Assembly: GCA_016867095.1 (NCBI GenBank)
Contig: VGKK01000006.1
Span: 1 to 20,508, forward strand
DNA length: 20,508 nt
DNA from: Candidatus Omnitrophota bacterium
GTDB taxonomy: Bacteria > Omnitrophota > Gorgyraeia > Gygaellales > Profunditerraquicolaceae
Direction of reading: 5' to 3'
Below the pieces are notes generated by a model. That model saw only the letters and a list, made by a program, of their open reading frames with translations, was not told the origin of the DNA and ran no database searches. Shown here in pieces: positions 14,849-20,508 of this stretch. Position 1 is the first letter of the stretch. Every line of letters starts with the position of its first letter. A program made the translations under genes and the position numbers.

Positions 14849-16065
14849 GGCCGCAGGTATTAACTTTTATTATGGCCGGCGGAAAAGGCGAACGCTTATT
14901 GCCTTTGACCAAGGACCGCACCAAGCCCGCCGTGCCTTTTGGCGGGATATATAGAATTATTGATTTTACCCTGAGCAACTGCATTAATTCGGGCCTGCGC
15001 AAGATTTACCTTTTGACCCAGTATAAATCCGCGTCTTTGCAGAAACATATCCGCTTAGGATGGAATATCCTGCCTTCGGAACTGGCCCAGTTTATTGAGA
15101 TATTGCCGGCGCAGCAGAGAGTCGGCGAATCCTGGTACCTGGGCACAGCGGACGCTATTTATCAGAACCTGTATACCCTGGGTCTTGACCGGCCCGATGA
15201 CGTTTTGATTCTGGCCGGCGACCATATTTACAAGATGAATTATTATGAGATGATAGATTTTCACCGCCAGCAGCAGGCGGATTTGACCGTGGGGGTAGTT
15301 GAGGTAAATACAGAAGATTGCCGGCACCTGGGCGTAGTGGAGGTAGATAGCGCCGGTAAGATAGCGGGTTTCCAGGAAAAGCCGGCCAACCCCAAGACTA
15401 TACCCGCTAAGCCTGATAAGGCCTATGCCTCAATGGGTATCTATGTTTTTAAACACCCGGTGATTGAGGAAGAATTGCGGCAGGACGCCAAGCGGCATAA
15501 CTCTACCCATGATTTTGGCAAAGATATCATCCCGCAAATGCTGGAGAAGGGGCTGAAGATAGCGCTTTATAATTTTGTTAATCAGGATGGGGAGGCGAAT
15601 TACTGGCGGGATATCGGGACAATTGAAGCCTATTATGAGGCGAATATGGATTTAGTGAGGGTCAAGCCGGTATTTAATCTCTATGACAACGAGTGGCCAA
15701 TCAGGACTTATCAGGAGAAGTTTCCTCCTGCCAAGACCGTTTTTTCCGGAGAGGATAGCGACGGCAGGATAGGATTATTGCTGGACTCTATGATTTCCGG
15801 GGGCTGTATAGTTAGCGCGGGCAAAGTCAAGCGCTCCATACTTTCTCCCAATGTCAGAATACATAGTTATGCCGAGGTGGAGGATTCTATCCTGATGGAA
15901 GGCGTTAATGTCTCTAGCCACGCCAAAATTAAAAAAGCGATTATTGATAAGGACATTAATATCCCCGAAGGCACGGTTATCGGCGTTGACCAAAAGCAGG
16001 ATAAAAAAAGGTTCTATATCACTGATTCCGGGATTGTGGTGGTGGCAAAAGGAACGCATATATAA
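14845..16065 (+). CDS. glgC: Glucose-1-phosphate adenylyltransferase (ADP-glucose pyrophosphorylase)
   Basis: Makes ADP-glucose from ATP and glucose-1-phosphate, the committed step of bacterial glycogen synthesis. The 406-residue protein begins with the nucleotidyltransferase motif GGKGERLLPLTKDRTKPAVPF. It continues with the YRIIDFTLSNCINSG allosteric/ATP region, ILAGDHIYKMNY (metal-binding Asp), FQEKP and YWRDIGTIEAYYEANMDL, then a C-terminal left-handed beta-helix with hexapeptide repeats (about 310-400). The length is normal. Its start overlaps marC by 4 nt; only a weak GGAG lies upstream, so coupling is likely. No other glycogen genes are in the window. Confidence 0.95.
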   Translation: MRPQVLTFIMAGGKGERLLPLTKDRTKPAVPFGGIYRIIDFTLSNCINSGLRKIYLLTQYKSASLQKHIRLGWNILPSELAQFIEILPAQQRVGESWYLGTADAIYQNLYTLGLDRPDDVLILAGDHIYKMNYYEMIDFHRQQQADLTVGVVEVNTEDCRHLGVVEVDSAGKIAGFQEKPANPKTIPAKPDKAYASMGIYVFKHPVIEEELRQDAKRHNSTHDFGKDIIPQMLEKGLKIALYNFVNQDGEANYWRDIGTIEAYYEANMDLVRVKPVFNLYDNEWPIRTYQEKFPPAKTVFSGEDSDGRIGLLLDSMISGGCIVSAGKVKRSILSPNVRIHSYAEVEDSILMEGVNVSSHAKIKKAIIDKDINIPEGTVIGVDQKQDKKRFYITDSGIVVVAKGTHI

Positions 16066-16068
16066 ACA

Positions 16069-16530
16069 ATGGAAAATTCAAAAATAAGAAAAGCCGAGAT
16101 TAAAGACATCAGCCAGATACAGGCGCTGATTAATGGCTTTGCCAAACAGGATTTAATGCTGCCGCGCTCGTTAAATGAATTATACGAAAATATCCGCGAT
16201 TTTTGGGCAATAGAGGAAAGCAGAAAAGTTATCGGTTGCTGCGCCTTGCATATCTCTTGGGGCGACCTGGTTGAGATTAAGTCTTTGGCAGTGCGCCGCG
16301 ATAAACAAAAAAAGGGCCTGGGAGCAGTTTTAGTCGCAACCTGCCTTGAAGAGGCCGGGAAAATAGGCGCCAAAAAAATATTTGTGCTCACCTATAAGCC
16401 GGATTATTTCAAAAAATTCGGTTTTAAAAAAATAAAAAATTCCCAGCTCCCCCATAAGATTTGGGCAGAGTGCATTAACTGCCCCAAATTCCCGAATTGC
16501 CAGGAAATTGCCATGCTCAGAAAAGTATGA
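16069..16530 (+). CDS. GNAT acetyltransferase, short ArgA-like (N-acetylglutamate synthase type)
   Basis: A 153-residue GNAT-fold protein. The acetyl-CoA loop is RRDKQKKGLGAVLV (76-89), after the strand LVEIKSLAV. The C-terminus (LPHKIWAECINCPKFPNC, with Cys135, Cys138 and Cys144, then QEIAML) matches short stand-alone ArgA-like acetyltransferases that acetylate glutamate as the first step of arginine synthesis. No arginine genes are nearby, so the substrate is inferred from family resemblance only. It starts 3 nt after the glgC stop with no ribosome-binding site of note, and is probably the last gene of marC-glgC-GNAT before the second palindrome. Confidence 0.82.
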   Translation: MENSKIRKAEIKDISQIQALINGFAKQDLMLPRSLNELYENIRDFWAIEESRKVIGCCALHISWGDLVEIKSLAVRRDKQKKGLGAVLVATCLEEAGKIGAKKIFVLTYKPDYFKKFGFKKIKNSQLPHKIWAECINCPKFPNCQEIAMLRKV

Positions 16531-16550
16531 ATTACTATACGGCATAACCC

Positions 16551-16588
16551 AAGACCCGGTCTTGCCACGCTTGGCAAGACCGGGTCTT
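16551..16588. repeat. 38-bp perfect palindrome, copy 2 (REP-like)
   Basis: Base-for-base identical to the palindrome at 14161-14198, including the loop ACGCTT, with the shared lead ATAACC. It lies between the GNAT gene and the acyl-CoA dehydrogenase and has no T-tract. Exact identity 2.4 kb apart implies recent copying or strong constraint. Confidence 0.88.
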
Positions 16589-16614
16589 AACTTGAGGCGA
16601 AGGAGGAATGAGTA

Positions 16615-17766
16615 ATGGATTATTTATTAAATGATGGACAAAAGATGATTCAGGAGTTAACCCGTAAGATTGCCGAAGAAAAAATCCGGCCGGTAGCAGC
16701 CAAATATGACAAAAGCGAAGAGTACCCTTGGGAGGTAATAAAAATTTTAGCCCAGTCGGATTTATTCGCTATTTTTGTGCCGCAGGAATTCGGCGGCACC
16801 GGCGGGGGGGTGCTGGATTTATGCATTGCCACAGAGGAGTTATCCCGGGCCTGCGGGGGAATCGCGGTTTGCTACGCGGCCTCGGCCTTGGGCACCTTTC
16901 CGATTATCCTTTTCGGCAACGAGGAGCAGAAGAAAAAATACCTTCCTGATTTGGCCAGCGGCAAAAAAATCGCCGCCTTCGGCATTACTGAGCCGGAGGC
17001 AGGCTCGGATGCCTCAGCCATTAAGACCACAGCCAAAAAACAGGGTAACCATTACATCCTAAACGGCACCAAGCATTTTATCACCAACGGCGGCGATGCC
17101 GAAACCTATACTATCATTGCCATGACCGATAAGACCAAGGGGCCCAGGGGCGCTTCCGCGTTTATCGTGGAAAAAGGCGCGCCGGGATTTACCTTCGGCA
17201 AGAAAGAGGATAAGCTGGGGATTCGCGCTTCCTCTACCCGCGAATTAATTTTTACCGATTGCAAGATTCCCGCGGAAAATCTTCTTTCTAAGGAAGGCAT
17301 GGGTTTTATTGTGACCATGAAGACTTTTGACAAGTCCCGGCCGGGCGTGGCAGCGCAGGCAGTCGGCATTGCCCAGGGGGCGCTGGATACGGCGGTAAAA
17401 TATGCCAGAGAAAGGCAGCAGTTTGGAAAGACTATCGCCAGTTTTCAGGGGATACAGTGGATGCTGGCGGATATGGCGACCCAGGTAGAGGCAGCGCGCG
17501 CCTTAGTTTATGCCTGCGCCAGAGAAATAGACGCCGGGGTAAAAGACGTGGCCAAAGATTCGGCCATGGCCAAGATGTTTGCCTCTGATGTGGCGATGAA
17601 AGTAACCACTGACGCGGTGCAGATACTCGGCGGCTATGGTTATATGAAAGACTATCCGGCGGAGAAATATATGCGTGATGCCAAGATTACCCAGATTTAC
17701 GAAGGCACTAATCAGATTCAGCGCGGTATTATCGCGTTACAGATTATAAAGGAACTGGCTAAGTAA
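16615..17766 (+). CDS. Acyl-CoA dehydrogenase (short-chain/butyryl-CoA type)
   Basis: An FAD enzyme that oxidises acyl-CoA or, run backwards with ETF, reduces enoyl-CoA. The 383-residue protein has the three usual parts: an N-terminal helical domain, the middle domain with FGITEPEAGSDASAIKTTA and FITNGG, and the C-terminal domain with RQQFGKTIASFQGIQWMLADM, QILGGYGYMKDYPAEKYMRD and IYEGTNQIQR. Glu363 in IYEGT is where short-chain enzymes have their catalytic base. AAGGAGGA (16600-16607) is a strong ribosome-binding site. etfB follows after 18 nt and then etfA with ferredoxin motifs, the order of CarC-CarD-CarE of caffeyl-CoA reductase and of bifurcating butyryl-CoA dehydrogenase sets. The natural substrate is not visible from sequence. 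Confidence 0.93.
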   Translation: MDYLLNDGQKMIQELTRKIAEEKIRPVAAKYDKSEEYPWEVIKILAQSDLFAIFVPQEFGGTGGGVLDLCIATEELSRACGGIAVCYAASALGTFPIILFGNEEQKKKYLPDLASGKKIAAFGITEPEAGSDASAIKTTAKKQGNHYILNGTKHFITNGGDAETYTIIAMTDKTKGPRGASAFIVEKGAPGFTFGKKEDKLGIRASSTRELIFTDCKIPAENLLSKEGMGFIVTMKTFDKSRPGVAAQAVGIAQGALDTAVKYARERQQFGKTIASFQGIQWMLADMATQVEAARALVYACAREIDAGVKDVAKDSAMAKMFASDVAMKVTTDAVQILGGYGYMKDYPAEKYMRDAKITQIYEGTNQIQRGIIALQIIKELAK

Positions 17767-17784
17767 GGCACCTTTCAGGAAAAT

Positions 17785-18567
17785 ATGAACATAGTCGTTT
17801 GCATAAAACAAGTCCCCGAAACAACTGAGGTAAGGATTAATCCTGAGACAAACACGCTTATGCGCGAAGGGGTGAAATCTATTATTAACCCTTTTGATAT
17901 GTACGCGATTGAAGAGGGCGTAAGGCTTAAGGAACGCTTTGGAGGAAAGGTGAGCATTGTTACAATGGGTCCTCCGCAGGCGGATGCAGCTTTGCGTGAG
18001 GCAATCGCAATGGGCGCAGATGAGGGCTTGTTGGTTTGTGACCGGGCTTTTGCCGGTTCTGATACTTGGGCTACGAGTTATACTTTAGCAGGGGCAATTA
18101 GAAAAATCGGAGCATTCGACTTAATTATCTGCGGAAAACAGGCCTCTGACGGAGATACTGCGCAGGTCGGGCCCGGTATCTCTACGCATTTAAATATCCC
18201 CCAGGTAACTTACGTAAAGAAAGTCGAAGAGGCTACGGACAAGATGATGCGTGTTGAACGGATGCTTGAAGAAGGTTATGAAGTAATAGAGACTCCTTTG
18301 CCTGCGCTTTTAACTGTAGTTAAAGAGATTAACGAGCCAAGGATTCCTTCTTTAAAGGGGTTAATGCGGGCAAAAGCAGCAAAGATTACAATTCTGACGC
18401 AAAAAGAACTTAATTTGGACCCGCAGCAGATAGGGCTGTGCGGTTCTCCGACGCAGGTAGTAAAGATTTTTTCTCCGCCACAAAGGCAGGGAGGACAAGT
18501 TCTTAAAGGGGAGATCCCTGATATTGCCAAGCAACTGGTAGAATTACTGAGAAGCGAGGTAAATTAG
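17785..18567 (+). CDS. etfB: Electron transfer flavoprotein, beta subunit
   Basis: Forms the EtfAB heterodimer that carries electrons to or from the dehydrogenase encoded upstream. The 260-residue protein starts MNIVVCIKQVPETTEVRI and has NPFDMYAIEEGVRLKE (35-50), VSIVTMGPPQADAALREAIAMGADEG and SDGDTAQVGP (121-130). From what I know of the family, the last motif and the ferredoxin-bearing partner are features of the bifurcating group, in which EtfB binds a second FAD. AGGA (17774-17777) precedes the ATG. The etfA gene begins one base after its stop. The codons of this pair are visibly more AT-rich than those of the dehydrogenase gene. Confidence 0.93.
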   Translation: MNIVVCIKQVPETTEVRINPETNTLMREGVKSIINPFDMYAIEEGVRLKERFGGKVSIVTMGPPQADAALREAIAMGADEGLLVCDRAFAGSDTWATSYTLAGAIRKIGAFDLIICGKQASDGDTAQVGPGISTHLNIPQVTYVKKVEEATDKMMRVERMLEEGYEVIETPLPALLTVVKEINEPRIPSLKGLMRAKAAKITILTQKELNLDPQQIGLCGSPTQVVKIFSPPQRQGGQVLKGEIPDIAKQLVELLRSEVN

Positions 18568-18568
18568 C

Positions 18569-19771
18569 ATGTCGATACAGGTTATTGTAGAGAAATGCAC
18601 GGGTTGCACGCTTTGCGTAAAGGCCTGCCCATTTGATGCTATCCGTATTATAGAAAAGAAAGCAGTTATCGATTTAAATAAATGTACTCTTTGCGGTGCA
18701 TGCAAAGATGTTTGCAAGTTTAAAGCAATTATTATTGAAAAGATTCCTGCTAAATGCGAGCTGCCGGATATAAAAGATTATAAAGGAATCTGGGTTTTTC
18801 TTGAGCAAAAGAAGGGGAAGGTTCAGTCCGTATCTTATGAGTTGTTGGGAAAGGCGCAGGAGCTAGCAAAGAAATTAAACTGCCAGGTTAGCGGAGTATT
18901 GATCGGCAATAAACTGGATGATCAGCTTGATGAACTCATTTTCTGCGGGGCGGATAATATTTATTTGGTAGAAGCGCCAGAATTGGCAAACTTTCAGGAT
19001 GAGCCTTACACTAATGTTTTAGTTGAGCTGGTTAATAAATACAAACCGGAGATACTCTTATGCGGGGCTACTAATATTGGCAGGTCGCTTATCTCGCGTG
19101 TCGCAATTAATATAAAAGCAGGGTTAACAGCTGATTGTACCGGGCTTGATATTGACCTGGAAAAAAAGATTCTTTTGCAGACTAGGCCTGCCTTCGGCGG
19201 AAATATTATGGCTACAATTATATCCCCTAACTATAGGCCGCAGATGGCAACTGTACGGCACAAGGTCTTTGCGCCTATGGTGCCTGATAAGAAGCGTAAG
19301 GGTAAAGTTATAAGAGAGAGTTTTGACAGCACGCTCTATTCATCCCGGACTAAGTTGCTAGATATAGTTGACGAGATTGAATCTTTAGTAAACTTAGCAG
19401 AGGCGGATATAATTGTTTCGGGTGGACGTGGCATGGGCGGTCCGGAAAACTTTAAGATTTTAGAAGAACTTGCCCATGTTTTAGGAGCGGCAGTAGGTTC
19501 TTCTCGCGCTGCTGTCGATGCAGGGTGGATGCCGTATTCCCACCAGGTAGGTCAGACCGGTAGGACTGTTGCGCCAAAAATTTATTTTGCCTGCGGGATA
19601 TCCGGACAGATACAGCATTTAGTTGGAATGCAGTCATCAAAAATAATCGTCGCTATAAATAAAGACCCGGAAGCTCCGATATTTAAAGTTGCTACTTATG
19701 GAATAGTGGGGGACCTCTTTCAAATAATTCCTGTCTTAACGAGCAAATTCAAAGAAACCCTTCGAAAGTAA
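18569..19771 (+). CDS. etfA: Electron transfer flavoprotein alpha subunit with two [4Fe-4S] motifs
   Basis: A 400-residue EtfA with an N-terminal ferredoxin domain. Cys10, 13, 16 and 20 (CTGCTLCVKAC) and Cys39, 42, 45 and 49 (CTLCGACKDVC) are two complete [4Fe-4S] ligand sets. After residue 70 comes the normal EtfA fold, with the FAD-binding C-terminal part: SGGRGMGG (284-291), VGSSRAAVDAGWMPYSHQVGQTGRTV and YFACGISGQIQHLVGM. The extra domain is known from CarE of caffeyl-CoA reductase, a bifurcating ETF, and would link the flavins to ferredoxin. GAGGT (18556-18560) is the ribosome-binding site, 8 nt before the ATG. No T-rich terminator follows the stop. Confidence 0.94.
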   Translation: MSIQVIVEKCTGCTLCVKACPFDAIRIIEKKAVIDLNKCTLCGACKDVCKFKAIIIEKIPAKCELPDIKDYKGIWVFLEQKKGKVQSVSYELLGKAQELAKKLNCQVSGVLIGNKLDDQLDELIFCGADNIYLVEAPELANFQDEPYTNVLVELVNKYKPEILLCGATNIGRSLISRVAINIKAGLTADCTGLDIDLEKKILLQTRPAFGGNIMATIISPNYRPQMATVRHKVFAPMVPDKKRKGKVIRESFDSTLYSSRTKLLDIVDEIESLVNLAEADIIVSGGRGMGGPENFKILEELAHVLGAAVGSSRAAVDAGWMPYSHQVGQTGRTVAPKIYFACGISGQIQHLVGMQSSKIIVAINKDPEAPIFKVATYGIVGDLFQIIPVLTSKFKETLRK

Positions 19772-19894
19772 ACCTACATTTCGGCCATCTCGTAACTATA
19801 TTAATTGCAATAGGTTATAGCGAGGAGAACCGTCCCCGATTGGGAAGGATTGAAGAGCTTTGTAAAAGGATGTTAAAGAATGTAAAGATTTTCC

Positions 19895-19923
19895 TTGACA
19901 AAATTGTGTTTATCTATTATATT
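19895..19923 (+). promoter_or_regulatory. Sigma70 promoter for the HTH-smc unit, likely leaderless
   Basis: TTGACA (19895-19900), a 17-nt spacer and TATATT (19918-19923), the same boxes and spacing as the pgk promoter. The first good ATG is at 19931, 7 nt after the -10 box, so the mRNA would begin at or next to the start codon. Confidence 0.72.
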
Positions 19924-19930
19924 GTTGTCA

Positions 19931-20110
19931 ATGGTAAACAGCGGATTAATGACAATTGAAGATTTAGCGGATTACCTTAAAGTTACGCGCCGCACTATCT
20001 ATGACTGGGTTAAGCATAATAAGATCCCGGCGCTTAAGCTTGTGGGTCAGTGGCGTTTTAAAAAAGATAAAATTGATGCCTGGTTAGAAAATCAATCACA
20101 ACCACATTAA
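19931..20110 (+). CDS. Excisionase-family helix-turn-helix protein (HTH_17 type)
   Basis: A 59-residue protein that is one winged helix-turn-helix: MTIEDLADYLKVTRRTIYDWVKHNKIPALKLVGQWRF, with basic helix and wing, then KDKIDAWLENQ. This is the MerR-like excisionase/BldC fold that binds DNA. The start is either the ATG at 19931 (leaderless from the promoter at 19895) or the ATG at 19949; a TTG at 19895 in the same frame is the -35 box and cannot be the start. smc begins 11 nt after its stop, so the two are probably co-transcribed. The family includes phage excisionases and small regulators, but no phage genes are near. The target is unknown; autoregulation of HTH-smc is a guess. Confidence 0.85.
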   Translation: MVNSGLMTIEDLADYLKVTRRTIYDWVKHNKIPALKLVGQWRFKKDKIDAWLENQSQPH

Positions 20111-20121
20111 CGGGGGTAGCC

Positions 20122-20508
20122 ATGTATTTTAAAAAGTTAGAATTATCCGGTTTTAAATCTTTCTCGGAAAAGACCACGCTTCATTTTGAACCCGGCATTA
20201 CGGCTGTGGTAGGGCCAAACGGTTGCGGTAAATGCCTGCGTTACGATTCTTTAGTCGCCTTATCCGACGGCTCGCTTATTGAAATAGGTAAATTAGTCGA
20301 AGAATCCATTGAAAAAGCAAAAATTGCAGAGAAGCTGGATGACGGCTTAATGACTACAGAAAATCCTCAGGGTATAAAAATATTATCACTAAACACCGAG
20401 AACCTTAAAATTGAGCAAAAGCCGGTTTATGCTTTTATAAAACGCAAGGCCCCCGAATTCCTTTTAGAGATAAAAACAAAATCCGGTAGAAAGATTACTA
20501 CCACCCAT
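20122..20508 (+). CDS. smc: Chromosome partition protein SMC, N-terminus, interrupted by an intein (partial)
   Basis: SMC is the chromosome-condensing ATPase. The visible 129 codons start MYFKKLELSGFKSFSEKTTLHF, the classical SMC N-terminus, and reach the Walker A motif GPNGCGK (31-37). Instead of the expected Ser-Asn that completes the P-loop, residue 38 is Cys and an intein begins (see 20233-20508). GGGGG (20112-20116) is the ribosome-binding site. The frame is open to the window edge, so the rest of the intein and of SMC lies outside. Active SMC would require splicing to restore GPNGCGKS. Confidence 0.9.
   Translation, partial: MYFKKLELSGFKSFSEKTTLHFEPGITAVVGPNGCGKCLRYDSLVALSDGSLIEIGKLVEESIEKAKIAEKLDDGLMTTENPQGIKILSLNTENLKIEQKPVYAFIKRKAPEFLLEIKTKSGRKITTTH
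20233..20508 (+). other. Intein, N-terminal part (blocks A and B), in the SMC P-loop
   Basis: Starting at Cys38 of the reading frame, CLRYDSLVALSDGSLIEIG matches intein block A (Cys1, then D-[ST]-x-V, then a DG turn). The 92 intein residues visible end in SGRKITTTH, which matches block B (G, then T-x-x-H) at the expected distance from Cys1. The C-terminal blocks (F and G, with His-Asn and +1 Ser) and any homing endonuclease are beyond the window. P-loops are a recurrent intein site in ATPases. Confidence 0.88.

Noticed and set aside
19824..19837. GGAGAACCGTCCCC in the etfA-HTH gap as a REP-transposase remnant
   Set aside because: The motif resembles ends seen near some REP-associated transposases, but it is a single short match with no partner arm or transposase in the window.
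19895..19930. A TTG start at 19895 that would lengthen the HTH protein by 12 residues
   Set aside because: The TTG is the first half of a TTGACA -35 box with a matching -10 box 17 nt later, and the added residues are not part of the HTH fold.

Overview
The window is a gene-dense bacterial chromosome segment with every recognisable gene on the + strand. It carries about 19 genes, two of them cut by the window edges. There is no rRNA, tRNA or other taxonomic marker. The gene set and the large number of palindromic repeats remind me of uncultivated Omnitrophota (OP3) or related genomes, but that is an impression, not a demonstration.

Layout. 1-4147: the tail of an upstream gene, an MGDG/UgtP-type lipid glycosyltransferase, a PriA whose ATPase motifs have decayed, and fmt. 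4148-7689: a consensus -10 promoter, two tandem galT paralogues (the first lacks the nucleophilic His, the second keeps it) separated by about 265 nt of stacked hairpins, then gapA and an intrinsic terminator. 7703-10015: a large membrane protein with a spermidine-synthase-like core lacking the usual catalytic Asp. 9995-12996: a near-consensus promoter, a leader of about 290 nt with a long inverted array, then pgk, a GIY-YIG gene inside a 281-bp inverted-repeat cassette, tpiA, secG and a terminator. 13012-16530: an MFS transporter, then marC, glgC and an ArgA-like acetyltransferase behind a promoter that seems to give a leaderless marC. 16615-19771: acyl-CoA dehydrogenase, etfB and an etfA with two [4Fe-4S] motifs, an order like electron-bifurcating caffeyl-CoA reductase (CarCDE). 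19895-20508: a promoter, a small excisionase-type HTH gene, and the start of smc, interrupted in its Walker A motif by an intein that runs off the window.

Metabolic theme: lower glycolysis (gapA, pgk, tpiA), nucleotide-sugar and glycogen metabolism (galT, glgC) and a possibly bifurcating acyl-CoA dehydrogenase/ETF point to a sugar-using, probably anaerobic bacterium that stores glycogen.

The most unusual signals are: (1) the GIY-YIG cassette with 14-bp perfect inverted ends, one forming the pgk stop region and the other the likely tpiA ribosome-binding site, together with a 46-bp element with matching ends inside a coding sequence; (2) the intein in the SMC P-loop; (3) the degenerate PriA; (4) the His-to-Arg GalT paralogue; (5) several palindromic repeat families, two of them inside open reading frames.
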